Positions 8,763-17,079 of a stretch of DNA of 50,386 bases are shown piece by piece. Origin of the DNA: Acidobacteriaceae bacterium (GTDB lineage: Bacteria; Acidobacteriota; Terriglobia; Terriglobales; Acidobacteriaceae); contig JANYKL010000059.1 in NCBI GenBank assembly GCA_025361625.1, forward strand, positions 1-50,386. The letters are read 5' to 3'. Numbering within the stretch: the stretch's first letter is position 1; each line of letters opens with the position of its first letter. The notes beneath the pieces are model-generated. The model was not told the DNA's origin. It saw nothing but the letters and a program-made list of their open reading frames with translations, and ran no database searches. Both the position numbers and the translations under genes were made by a program.

Positions 8763-9481
8763 AGACACCTTCACCCTTCGACCAGCGAGCTTCCGAACTC
8801 GGACAATTATTTGAGAGTCACCCGGTCATACGGGCAGTGAATTTTCACAATACTTCTCACGCTCAGGCCGCCCATTACGAGCATCAACTTGCGGAGTACA
8901 GCAAACGCTTCACCTCGGTGAATCAGGACGAGCTCGTCGAATTTTTGACGACCGGACGATGGCATAAAGCGAAGCCGGGGCTGATCGTTTCAGTTTTCGA
9001 GGGCTACCGCAACAGCTTTGACGTCCTAACGCCGCTCATCGAAAAATACGGGTTTGTCGGCTGGTACTGGGTGATTACTGGATTTATTAACACTCCAATT
9101 CCGGAGCAAAGCACATACGCAGAGCATCACGACATCGATATGCTCACCCATGAATATCCGGACGGGCGCTATGCGATGAATTGGGAAGAGCTTCGTCAAC
9201 TCGACAAGAAGCACGTAATCGCGTCTCACACGCGCTCGCACACGCTGTTATCCAAGCTCGATCCGGCGGTGCAGCGGCAGGAAGTGATCTCGTCGCAGGA
9301 AGATTTCAAGAAGAATCTTGGTCACACGGTGCGCGGGTTTGTTTCACTTACCGGACCGGCTTACGGCGAAAATCCCGCGATCGATACGCTGATTGATGAG
9401 GCCGGATACGACCTCGTTTTTTCAAACTTTCGCATTCAACGGATAGGTGCCAAAAGCCGAAACAGCGCCCCCGTCAAGTGA
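8759..9481 (+). CDS. Polysaccharide-deacetylase-like (NodB-fold) protein with altered motif 1
   Basis: Carbohydrate esterase 4 / NodB-fold protein of 240 residues with no signal peptide. The metal-binding motif 2 is clear (SHTRSH near residue 160), and FVSLTGPAYGENP near 200 fits motif 3. Motif 1, normally TFDDG with the catalytic and metal aspartates, reads VFEGYRNSFD at about 79-88: one acidic residue, a glutamate, instead of Asp-Asp. Activity as a standard N- or O-deacetylase is therefore doubtful, although whole branches of the family share an F-acid-GYRN form. It overlaps the 144-residue gene by 4 bases. The C-terminal tail is basic and short; slight truncation cannot be excluded. A hairpin terminator follows at 9494. 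Confidence 0.75.
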   Translation: MKTPSPFDQRASELGQLFESHPVIRAVNFHNTSHAQAAHYEHQLAEYSKRFTSVNQDELVEFLTTGRWHKAKPGLIVSVFEGYRNSFDVLTPLIEKYGFVGWYWVITGFINTPIPEQSTYAEHHDIDMLTHEYPDGRYAMNWEELRQLDKKHVIASHTRSHTLLSKLDPAVQRQEVISSQEDFKKNLGHTVRGFVSLTGPAYGENPAIDTLIDEAGYDLVFSNFRIQRIGAKSRNSAPVK

Positions 9482-9493
9482 TGTGTCGTAAGG

Positions 9494-9522
9494 CGCACCA
9501 AGTCAGGTGCGATAATTGTTTT
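9494..9522 (+). terminator. Rho-independent-type terminator of the rightward sugar-acid operon
   Basis: CGCACC-aagtca-GGTGCG forms a perfect 6-bp stem with a 6-base loop, 13 bases after the deacetylase stop. It is followed by an AT-rich tract ending in TTTT. It lies at the convergent junction with the leftward MFS gene. Confidence 0.5.
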
Positions 9523-10889
9523 CAGGATTTGCCGGCAGTAATGGTTTCCAGTCCGTAACTATGCGGACCGTTCTCGCGAAGCCGCAACAAGGCGGCGAAG
9601 ATAAATCCTGCAATACCTAAAGTTGAAAAAATCAGTAGACCTGCCCGGTAACCTTCCAGATTGCTCAATCCGGCATGCTGATGATCGTTGGTCCATCCAA
9701 TGAGAAGATTCATCGCAAAAAATCCTATTTGCTCAATCAGTGTCATCAGGGCATAGGCTGTGCCAAGCCTTTTTTCGTCGACAATGTAGGCCACGGACGG
9801 CCACATGACCGCGGGAATAAGAGCGAACGCGATTCCCATCATGCATAGTGGGATAAAAAGGGAGACGTTCGTGAATCCCATCAGCAGGTAAACCGGCATC
9901 ATCATCAACGAAGCGAACATCATTAACGACGCACGCTTGCCAAATTTGTCGGAGAGCAAGCCGATCAGCGGTGTCGCCACCATAGCGGAAAGCGGCAACA
10001 TGCTGTTGAACATTCCCGCCCGCTTGTGGGCGAGTATCTGGATTGCTTCCACGGCATTCAAGCCACCCTGCGAGGCGAGGATTTTGTTCGTGAAAAAGCC
10101 GATCGCAAAAGTGCGGAACGGAAAGACTGCGGCATAAAACGTAAGGCAGATTCCAACCACATACCAATAAGAGGGACTGAAGCGTAACGTCTGCGCCAGA
10201 TTGAGTTTCGTAGTTCTAGGCGACACCGGCCGCACTGCTGCGATCGATCGTTCCGCACGGCTCTCAAGCAGGTAGTAGATTCCGGAGCAGAGGACCGCAA
10301 AAATTCCGGCACCTACGGCGAGCAGCATCGGTCCCTGCCAACTGGGCTCGCCGCCCGTGCCGTTCGGATAAAATAATCTGCTTCCCCAGGTTGGGGAGTT
10401 GTCGGCGGCGACCGATGCCAGACGCGCAATAGTGATTTTAATTCCGAATGCGAAGCTCAACTCTTTACCTTTGAACCACTTTGCGATCACCGTGGTGGCA
10501 GCAACTACCAGTGATTCGCCACCCAATCCAAGTACAGCGCGCCCGGCAATCATCATGCCAGGGCGACCGCGGGCCGCAGTAAGGGCAGCGCCTAGCAGGC
10601 AGATGAATGCGAAAACCATGATTGCGCGCTTCGTGCCAATTCGATCGATGACCACGCCGCCAATAAGCAGGGTAAGAATTGCGCTGACGGCGTACGAGGA
10701 ATTGAGCCATCCGAAGGTGGTGGCGGTAAAGCCTAATTTCTCGATAAAAATGCGCTGCATCGGATTGATGCTGTCGTAAAGGTAGTAGTTGGAGCCCATG
10801 GTGAGGCCGACAAAGAGCAGCACCGTCCAGCGATAGGCGCGCGACGGTTCGGGCCGGGTGTTTGCAACTGTGGGGTCAGCAGTATTCAA
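9522..10889 (-). CDS. MFS transporter
   Basis: Inner-membrane secondary transporter of the major facilitator superfamily, about 12 hydrophobic helices in 455 residues. The loop 2-3 signature is present as GGVVIDRIGTKRA near residue 80, and a second copy-like motif GLLSDKFGKRAS lies in the second half near 305. The N-terminal MQRIFIEKLGFT layout resembles organic-anion/sugar-acid (ACS-like) carriers. The first usable start is TTG at 10889; no ATG precedes the first helix. It starts 26 bases after the S9 peptidase gene and is probably co-transcribed with it. Uptake of the sugar acid degraded by the neighbouring enzymes is inferred. Confidence 0.85.
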   Translation of the reverse strand: MNTADPTVANTRPEPSRAYRWTVLLFVGLTMGSNYYLYDSINPMQRIFIEKLGFTATTFGWLNSSYAVSAILTLLIGGVVIDRIGTKRAIMVFAFICLLGAALTAARGRPGMMIAGRAVLGLGGESLVVAATTVIAKWFKGKELSFAFGIKITIARLASVAADNSPTWGSRLFYPNGTGGEPSWQGPMLLAVGAGIFAVLCSGIYYLLESRAERSIAAVRPVSPRTTKLNLAQTLRFSPSYWYVVGICLTFYAAVFPFRTFAIGFFTNKILASQGGLNAVEAIQILAHKRAGMFNSMLPLSAMVATPLIGLLSDKFGKRASLMMFASLMMMPVYLLMGFTNVSLFIPLCMMGIAFALIPAVMWPSVAYIVDEKRLGTAYALMTLIEQIGFFAMNLLIGWTNDHQHAGLSNLEGYRAGLLIFSTLGIAGFIFAALLRLRENGPHSYGLETITAGKS

Positions 10890-10914
10890 AGGCGAGCCGC
10901 TCTCATTTCCTAAT

Positions 10915-13041
10915 TTATTTTGGTGCGGCAGTTGGCTCTGCCTCGGGCATATATTTTTCGAACCAGTTTGCGGCGCGCTCTACGAGATCGACGCGATTCT
11001 CGTACTTCTCGAAGCTGTGCCCTTCTTCCGGATAGACTACCAACTGCGTTGGCGTTCCAAGTTCTTTTAGAGCGTGCCAAAATTCAAATGACTGCGGGGG
11101 AGGCGCCTCTTCATCTCTTTCACCGACAACTAAAAGGGTCGGCGCCTTCACCTGTTTGACATAACTGATGGCCGAGGTGCGAAGGTACGCTGCGGGATCG
11201 TCATAGGCCGATGCGTCGTAGTAAAAATGCATCCACTTGTCGATCTGATTCTCACCATAATAGCTGAGCAGGTTACTCGCTCCGGCGCCAGCTACCGCCG
11301 CGCGAAAACGGTTGCTTTGCCCGATGGCCATCATCGCGGTAGACGCTCCGTAACTCCACCCGATGATGCCAACTCGTTGCGCATCGACAGGAAATTTGGC
11401 TGTGGCCGCTTCGACTCCCCTGACGACGTCACTCACGTCGCCGAATCCGAAATCGTGCCGGTTGGCCTGGGTGAACTTTTCCCCCTGCCCAAAGCTGCCC
11501 CTTGGGTTTGGGAGAAAGACGAAGTAACCCAGGTGCGTAAACGATGTGATCTGAAAGTCCATCGATGCGACCGAGGGAACCTGAATCCAGGCGGGGCCAC
11601 CGTGAATGGAGACGAGCATCGGATATTTTTTTGCCGGGTCGAATGGCTGCGGAAAGAGCAGCCAGCCTTGAATACGGAATCCATCATTTTCCCAAGTCAT
11701 ATCCTCGACGCGACTCGCGGCCAGGTCAGCGGCGCTGTGGTTGATGTGAGTCAGCTGAGTCCACTTTCTGATGGAGCCGGACCACACCTCCGCGGGTTGG
11801 GTCCAGGATTCACGAACAACCGCTGCCGATAAGCCGCCACTAGTAACGGCAAGCGATAGGCTCGAATCGTCCGAACTGGCGTGAATTGATTCGCCACCTT
11901 CCCAGCTCTGGTCGATCTTGCCGTTGCGGAGATCGAGCGTGCCGACGACGACCGAGCCCCCGTGGTATTCACTAAATAAAATCGATTCCGAAGATTTAAA
12001 CTGAAACCACACCGGCGAGGACTTGCGATCGGGAGTCAGGTTGCGCGGCTCTCCACCCTCGCTCGGAAGCAAATAAATTTCTCCACCGGTCGCGCCTTCA
12101 TCACTCATGAGCCCAGTGATGAAAGCGATATTCTCTCCGCCAGGCGACCAGCGCGGCAGGGCGATTTGAAACTTGGGCCTGTAAATGGATTGTCCTTCGA
12201 CCTCGGAAACGGACTGGGTGTAAAGCTGCGCGATGTACCAGTTGTCGTCGCCCGGCGGAGGCGCGGCGGTATACGCGATGCGACGGCTATCGGGCGACCA
12301 GTCAAACTCGAAAACAGTTAACTTTGGCGGCGTCAGCATGCGAGTCTTTCCGCTGGCGGTCTCAACTAAGGCAATGCGTTGACACTCCAGCTGCCGCAAG
12401 TCGTCAATGACACCGGTCCGAGCATTACCCGCAGCCAGTGGGCTCGGAGCGCGCCTGGCGTGATCCACGAAAAGCATCGCGATGGTCTTGCCGTCGGGAG
12501 ACCACTTTGGCCTCGAGAGATAACCAACGAGATTTGTGAGCCTCTTCGACGCCCGACTGGATGCGGGAGCAGCAGTCGAATCGGTTTGGGTAACGTCCGC
12601 TAGAAAAAGCTGCATTTGATCACGGCTGCTGCAATCGGAGAGGAACGCGAGATTCTTTCCATCTCGTGACCATTCCGGATCAGCATGGCGGCACGCTTTG
12701 TTTTCCTTTTTTCCTTTCGGGGCAAAGATTCTCGATGTTACATCTGGCTTTGCTATTGACGCGACAAACAATTCAACTCGACTGTCTTTGCCCCCGCCTG
12801 CAACCACGTAAGCGAAGCGAGTTCCATCAGGGCTGATGGCCGCTTCTGGAATCGCTTTGAGAGAAGAGGCCCTGCTGACGATCCGCTCGATTTCCTTCCG
12901 GAAGGAATGATCCTCGGAGGTTGAGGTCTGATCGTGTTGCACGGGAGCAGCGCCACACCAGACAGCGGCACAACAGACAAAGACAAATCTTAAGAAAATG
13001 TTAGTGAAAACGGCTCGATGCCAAAAGGCGTCCGGTCGCAT
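10915..13041 (-). CDS. S9-family (prolyl oligopeptidase/acylaminoacyl) peptidase, secreted
   Basis: Periplasmic serine peptidase with an N-terminal beta-propeller built of TolB/WD40-like repeats (motifs such as PEWSRDGKNLAF, PKWSPDGKTIAM, FDWSPDSRRIAY) and a C-terminal alpha/beta-hydrolase domain. The catalytic triad is visible: Ser in GIIGWSYGAS (about residue 563), Asp in GERDEEAPP (about 643) and His in EEGHSFEKY (about 675). A signal peptide (hydrophobic run FLRFVFVCCAAVWCGAA) follows an ATG at 13041. The reading frame extends ten codons further to a TTG at 13071, but 13041 gives the better signal peptide. Length (about 708) is typical. It is upstream of and close to the MFS gene in the same direction. 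Confidence 0.9.
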   Translation of the reverse strand: MRPDAFWHRAVFTNIFLRFVFVCCAAVWCGAAPVQHDQTSTSEDHSFRKEIERIVSRASSLKAIPEAAISPDGTRFAYVVAGGGKDSRVELFVASIAKPDVTSRIFAPKGKKENKACRHADPEWSRDGKNLAFLSDCSSRDQMQLFLADVTQTDSTAAPASSRASKRLTNLVGYLSRPKWSPDGKTIAMLFVDHARRAPSPLAAGNARTGVIDDLRQLECQRIALVETASGKTRMLTPPKLTVFEFDWSPDSRRIAYTAAPPPGDDNWYIAQLYTQSVSEVEGQSIYRPKFQIALPRWSPGGENIAFITGLMSDEGATGGEIYLLPSEGGEPRNLTPDRKSSPVWFQFKSSESILFSEYHGGSVVVGTLDLRNGKIDQSWEGGESIHASSDDSSLSLAVTSGGLSAAVVRESWTQPAEVWSGSIRKWTQLTHINHSAADLAASRVEDMTWENDGFRIQGWLLFPQPFDPAKKYPMLVSIHGGPAWIQVPSVASMDFQITSFTHLGYFVFLPNPRGSFGQGEKFTQANRHDFGFGDVSDVVRGVEAATAKFPVDAQRVGIIGWSYGASTAMMAIGQSNRFRAAVAGAGASNLLSYYGENQIDKWMHFYYDASAYDDPAAYLRTSAISYVKQVKAPTLLVVGERDEEAPPPQSFEFWHALKELGTPTQLVVYPEEGHSFEKYENRVDLVERAANWFEKYMPEAEPTAAPK

Positions 13042-13428
13042 TTGATCTGAAACCCAATTTTGGAGCAACAATTACATCCTCCCGCGGCTGAATACTGGCA
13101 ATTTCAACATGCTCAGGATAGTCCGTGGCGTCCTAATTCAGGCATTCGAGAACTCGACCCGAGCCAGTATTTACATTCATGCAAAGGATTTCAGAAAGGG
13201 CTTGCACACTATTACACTCCGTGATATCCCTGTCAAAGATTAAAAGCTGCTCTCATCCATGAGATTTGCAGGCGCTGAGCTGTTTTACAATGCACGCGTC
13301 TTAGGGTAAAACAGCGATCCGGATCTCGCTTTAAGTGAAACACTGCGGCAACAACTCGTCCGTATTCGCAATAGCCACGTCGACGGACCGTCTGCAGTTA
13401 CTGTCCTAATTCGTTCAAGAGGGCCTTG
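13042..13428. other. Divergent intergenic region between S9 peptidase and TonB-dependent receptor
   Basis: About 390 bases with no gene. It holds a perfect 10-bp inverted repeat (13279-13315, listed separately). Upstream of that, TTGCAC at 13201-13206 with TATCCC 17 bases later is a weak promoter candidate for the rightward genes. A GCTTGCA half-site at 13200-13206 resembles half of the LacI-type boxes elsewhere in the window, without a matching second half. Confidence 0.4.
13279..13315 (+). promoter_or_regulatory. Perfect 10-bp inverted repeat upstream of the first receptor gene
   Basis: GCTGTTTTAC (13279-13288) and GTAAAACAGC (13306-13315) are exact reverse complements separated by 17 bases. 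TTTACA in the left arm and TAAAAC in the right arm are 17 bases apart and could be -35 and -10 boxes, so the arms could be an operator laid over the promoter, or an RNA hairpin in the leader. It is 114 bases upstream of the receptor start. Confidence 0.5.
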
Positions 13429-16400
13429 ATGAAAACACGCAACCGAGCCATCGTGCAATTTTTATTCAACCGAACCTTCATATTCGTGCTTGGCGCTTTG
13501 CTGGCAACGCCATTTCTGTCGGCCCAATCAGTCCTCGGCAGCATCTCCGGCACTGTCTATGACAGCTCAGGCGCCGCGGTGGCTGGAGCTACGGTTCTGT
13601 TGCATCGAGTTGAGACCGCCGTCGACCGGAGCCTGACCACCGATGCCTCGGGTAATTACACGGCGATCAATCTCGAGGCGGGGACGTATGACATCTCTAC
13701 CAAGGCTGGGGGCTTTGCCTCAAATATCGGCAAAGGCGTGTCGCTGATTGCCCGTCAACAACTTCGTTATGACGTAACCCTCAGCGCTACGGCTGGAGCG
13801 CAGACGGTCAACGTAAACGCTTCCGATGCCGGAACGATCGAAACCCAGAGCGCCGAGATCTCGGCCTCGCTGTCCCCTCGCGAAGTTCTCGACTTGCCTG
13901 CAAATTATCGCGGAGCCGGATCCACTTCGCCGATCAATGTCATTCAAACTCTGCCCGGCGTGCAGCCTGACACCACGCCTTATCCCCCGACGCCATCGAC
14001 ACACCCTCAGCCCGCTTTGAAGTTTTCTTTGCAAGGCGGCTTGCCCTCGCAAACTGAAGTGACCGTGGACGGAATTTCTGCGCAAAACACGACGAACAAC
14101 AACATCCAGGCGGACGCGTTCCCCTCGGCTGAATCGGTGGCTGAGATTCGCGTGGATGGCGTGAACAACAACGCCGAGTACGGGCAACCGGGCGAAATCA
14201 CGACAGTTACGAAGGGCGGTACGAACCGCATTCACGGCTCGCTCTACGAATATTTTCAGAATCAGGCTCTGGACGCCATCCCCTACGGTACTAATCGCGC
14301 CAACAAGCCGCACAAAGTCGCAAACGATTTTGGAGGCAGCGTGGGTGGGCCGGTCCTTTTGCCGCACCTTTATAACGGGCGCGATCACACTTTCTTTTTC
14401 GCCGCCTATGAGGGGCTACGCTATCCGCAATCGAACGTGCTGCAGGCCAAAGTTCCCACCGTTGCCATGAAGAATGGAGATTTTTCGCAGGAGACCAGCG
14501 CGCCTCTCTACGACCCGTTCACGGGCGGAACGTACGCGAACAATATGGTTCCGGTGAACCCCAGTTCTGCCGCTTTTCTTAAGTTCTATCCGGACCCGAA
14601 CATCGGCCCTCCCGGAGAGTCATTGCAACAAGCAATTGCCGCGCGCGGATACAACTACCTGAGTTTGCGGCGTGACGACATCAGCTCCAATCAAGCGGAT
14701 TTCAGGGGCGACCAGAATTTTAATTCCCGCTCCACTTTGACAGGACGGTACACCTTCAAAAACGTCAATCAACTTCAGCCTGTGGATCTCGCTCTACCCT
14801 ATAGCACCGCGTACGCCCACTATAAAATCCTGGCGACTACTTTTACTTACGCGATCACTCCGCGCCTGGCGAACGAGTTTCGATTTGGGTTTACCCTTGA
14901 GCGAGACGGCAACAGCAATCCGTTCAACGGGCCGGCTTTCCTCTCAACGACGGGTCTGAATGGAGTTTCGCCGGCTTTCTTTAATGGGCTTCCGCACATC
15001 AACTTTAACACCGTGACGTCGATCGGGGCACGCATCGGCTTCGAAGAACGGTCGCGAATCTTTCAGTACGTTGACAACCTCACCTGGCAGCGCGGCAATC
15101 ATCTTCTAAGATTCGGCGGAGATATTCGACACCTCAACGCTTACACCGAAGCGGGCGGCGCCACAGTTTCCGCCAACTACGGCAACTTTTATTTCAGTAC
15201 CAGCAGCCCGCTCTCCACCGGGCAGGAGTTTGCCGACTTCCTGATCGGCGTCCCGCAAACTTCGCAGACGAGCGTCATTTCCCAGGACAATAACGGCGTG
15301 ACGAATGCTTATGCCGTCTATGCCCAAGACCAATGGAAAGCGACCCAAAAGCTCATTCTGAGCTTCGGTTTGCGTTATGAGCTCCACCCGGGCTTGAAAT
15401 CTACCAACGGTCTTGTCGGTAACTTTGATCCGTCGGTGCCGAAGACGGGCCGCTTGGTCTATCCCGCCGGATATGCGAACACCCTTTCGGTACAGGAATT
15501 GGCGAACGTCAACGCTTGTATTACGCCAGGAGTTGATAATCCTTACGCAAACAACCAGCCGATTAACGGCGTGCCCTGTACTCCCGTGGTCACAAACAAC
15601 CAAGCGGGGCTGCCTCCGTCTCTGAGGCAGACGCCCCAACGGCGCTTCATGCCGCGCTTCGGATTCGCTTATCGTCCTTTCGGCGACGATCGCACGGCGA
15701 TTCGCGGCGGTGCCGGTTACTACAACATCACCACCACGGGCGCGTTGTTCTATGCCCTCACCCAGACGCTGCAATCAAACCTGCAGAGTTTCACGAATTA
15801 CGCTGCACCGGGCGGCGGTCCGGCTTTCGCCTTCCCGAACACCAACACCAATACCAATACGTTCTCTCCGAGCCTCGGTAGTCTCTACTTCTACAGCGCC
15901 GTTGACACGAAGTGGCACGACCCGTACTCATTGCAGACGAACCTCTCGATTGATCACGATTTCGGGCATAACACCGGCTTTCGAATTTCTTACGTCGGAT
16001 TGCATACCTGGCACTTGGTTTGGCAGCCACAATTCAACCAGCTGCAAAAATCCTCTACCACGCCTTCGAGCGACCCCAGTAGGCTCTCAGAGCTTCCGTT
16101 TCCGAACTTTTACCAGATCACCGATCGCAGTACGTCCGCGCAAGCCGACTATCATGCGATGGAGGTGGAAGTTTCACATCGCATGGGTCAAGGACTGGCG
16201 TTCAACAGCTCATACACGTGGGCCAAGAATCTTTCGGACAACCAAGGCAGCTACGGCAGCTTTGCTGGGAGCTCGTTTGTGGATGAGCAGGGAGGCTACA
16301 GCCCGACTGACAGCTTCAACCGCAGAGTGGACTACGGCAACGTGAGCGCGACGCGGCGACATCGCTGGTTGAGCACTGCAGTTTACGAGTTGCCCGTCGG

Positions 16401-17007
16401 GCGCGGTCGCCGCTTCGGCTCAAGCATGAATCGCTTCGCTGATCTGGCTTTCGGAGGCTGGCAGTTAAGCAACATCTTCTTGCTGCAGAGCGGGACGTTC
16501 CTGACCGCGTTTATACCGAACGGATTTATTGATCCTTCTGGCACCGGCTCTGGCGTTGCGCTGGGCGGAGCATCACAGCGGCCGGACATCATCGGTAATC
16601 CCAATAGCGGAAGCCATGACCGAAATCACTGGTTCAATAACGCCGCTTTTGCCTGTCCGGGGCAGACCTCTTACGCCTCACTCGCTCCCGACCCGATTAC
16701 TAAGGTGACCCCGTGCACCGTCGGAGTGGGAACGGCTCCCATTGGCCGCTTTGGAAATGAAAGCGTTGGCGACCTGATCGGGCCAGGCACGGTCAGCTTG
16801 TCGAGCGGCTTAAGCAAGAGTTTTGTGATCACCGAGCGAGTGGCGCTGCGTGCGGAGGGCACATTCACTAACGTGCTCAACCACACGAATCTTGCTGATC
16901 CAGTACTTGACGTTACTCAGCCCAACTTTGGACAGATCAGTTCGTCCCGAGGATCTGACTTCGGCGGCAACCGGACCGGACAGATTTCTCTAAGGCTGGA
17001 GTTCTAG
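13429..17007 (+). CDS. TonB-dependent receptor, Oar-like, with carboxypeptidase-regulatory domain
   Basis: Outer-membrane active-transport channel of about 1192 residues. Order: signal peptide (1-32, ending FLSAQ), a CarboxypepD_reg-like beta-sandwich (about 35-110: SISGTVYDSSGAAVAGATV, then DASGNYTAINLEAGTYDIS), a plug domain (about 125-290, including VTVDGISAQN and GEITTVTKGGTNRIHGS), then a large beta-barrel ending in a terminal Phe (SLRLEF), as expected for BAM insertion. The Oar-type layout is the hallmark of acidobacterial receptors. The ATG at 13429 is preceded by AGAGGG 5 bases upstream; a TTG just before it is less likely. The ligand is unknown. The MFS gene 72 bases downstream suggests a small sugar or sugar acid, or an oligomer that is cut in the periplasm. 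Confidence 0.93.
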   Translation: MKTRNRAIVQFLFNRTFIFVLGALLATPFLSAQSVLGSISGTVYDSSGAAVAGATVLLHRVETAVDRSLTTDASGNYTAINLEAGTYDISTKAGGFASNIGKGVSLIARQQLRYDVTLSATAGAQTVNVNASDAGTIETQSAEISASLSPREVLDLPANYRGAGSTSPINVIQTLPGVQPDTTPYPPTPSTHPQPALKFSLQGGLPSQTEVTVDGISAQNTTNNNIQADAFPSAESVAEIRVDGVNNNAEYGQPGEITTVTKGGTNRIHGSLYEYFQNQALDAIPYGTNRANKPHKVANDFGGSVGGPVLLPHLYNGRDHTFFFAAYEGLRYPQSNVLQAKVPTVAMKNGDFSQETSAPLYDPFTGGTYANNMVPVNPSSAAFLKFYPDPNIGPPGESLQQAIAARGYNYLSLRRDDISSNQADFRGDQNFNSRSTLTGRYTFKNVNQLQPVDLALPYSTAYAHYKILATTFTYAITPRLANEFRFGFTLERDGNSNPFNGPAFLSTTGLNGVSPAFFNGLPHINFNTVTSIGARIGFEERSRIFQYVDNLTWQRGNHLLRFGGDIRHLNAYTEAGGATVSANYGNFYFSTSSPLSTGQEFADFLIGVPQTSQTSVISQDNNGVTNAYAVYAQDQWKATQKLILSFGLRYELHPGLKSTNGLVGNFDPSVPKTGRLVYPAGYANTLSVQELANVNACITPGVDNPYANNQPINGVPCTPVVTNNQAGLPPSLRQTPQRRFMPRFGFAYRPFGDDRTAIRGGAGYYNITTTGALFYALTQTLQSNLQSFTNYAAPGGGPAFAFPNTNTNTNTFSPSLGSLYFYSAVDTKWHDPYSLQTNLSIDHDFGHNTGFRISYVGLHTWHLVWQPQFNQLQKSSTTPSSDPSRLSELPFPNFYQITDRSTSAQADYHAMEVEVSHRMGQGLAFNSSYTWAKNLSDNQGSYGSFAGSSFVDEQGGYSPTDSFNRRVDYGNVSATRRHRWLSTAVYELPVGRGRRFGSSMNRFADLAFGGWQLSNIFLLQSGTFLTAFIPNGFIDPSGTGSGVALGGASQRPDIIGNPNSGSHDRNHWFNNAAFACPGQTSYASLAPDPITKVTPCTVGVGTAPIGRFGNESVGDLIGPGTVSLSSGLSKSFVITERVALRAEGTFTNVLNHTNLADPVLDVTQPNFGQISSSRGSDFGGNRTGQISLRLEF

Positions 17008-17032
17008 CAACACTTAACTTTATGATCTCTCA

Positions 17033-17057
17033 GTAGAGACGGGGCGCCCCTGTCTAC
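17033..17057. repeat. Near-perfect palindrome between receptor and MFS genes
   Basis: The 25-base stretch has GTAGA at one end, TCTAC at the other and a perfect GGGGCGCCCC in the middle; 11 of 13 facing positions pair. It is too long and symmetric for chance, sits 25 bases after the receptor stop and could act as a stabilising hairpin, a partial terminator or a copy of a genome-wide intergenic repeat. Confidence 0.5.
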
Positions 17058-17079
17058 AGCCGAATTGTTGAAGCCTCCA

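Noticed and set aside
9522-13041. MFS transporter and S9 peptidase as a peptide-export pair
   Set aside because: Nothing in the transporter suggests peptide export, and the surrounding genes point to sugar acids; co-transcription alone is not enough.
13720-14388. Leftward 222-residue frame inside the first receptor gene
   Set aside because: Antisense to the conserved plug domain; composition is the reverse complement of receptor codons.
15840-15860. Short ACCAACACC-type repeats in the first receptor
   Set aside because: They encode an Asn-Thr run in a barrel loop (NTNTNTNT) and are ordinary low-complexity coding sequence, not a CRISPR or regulatory repeat.
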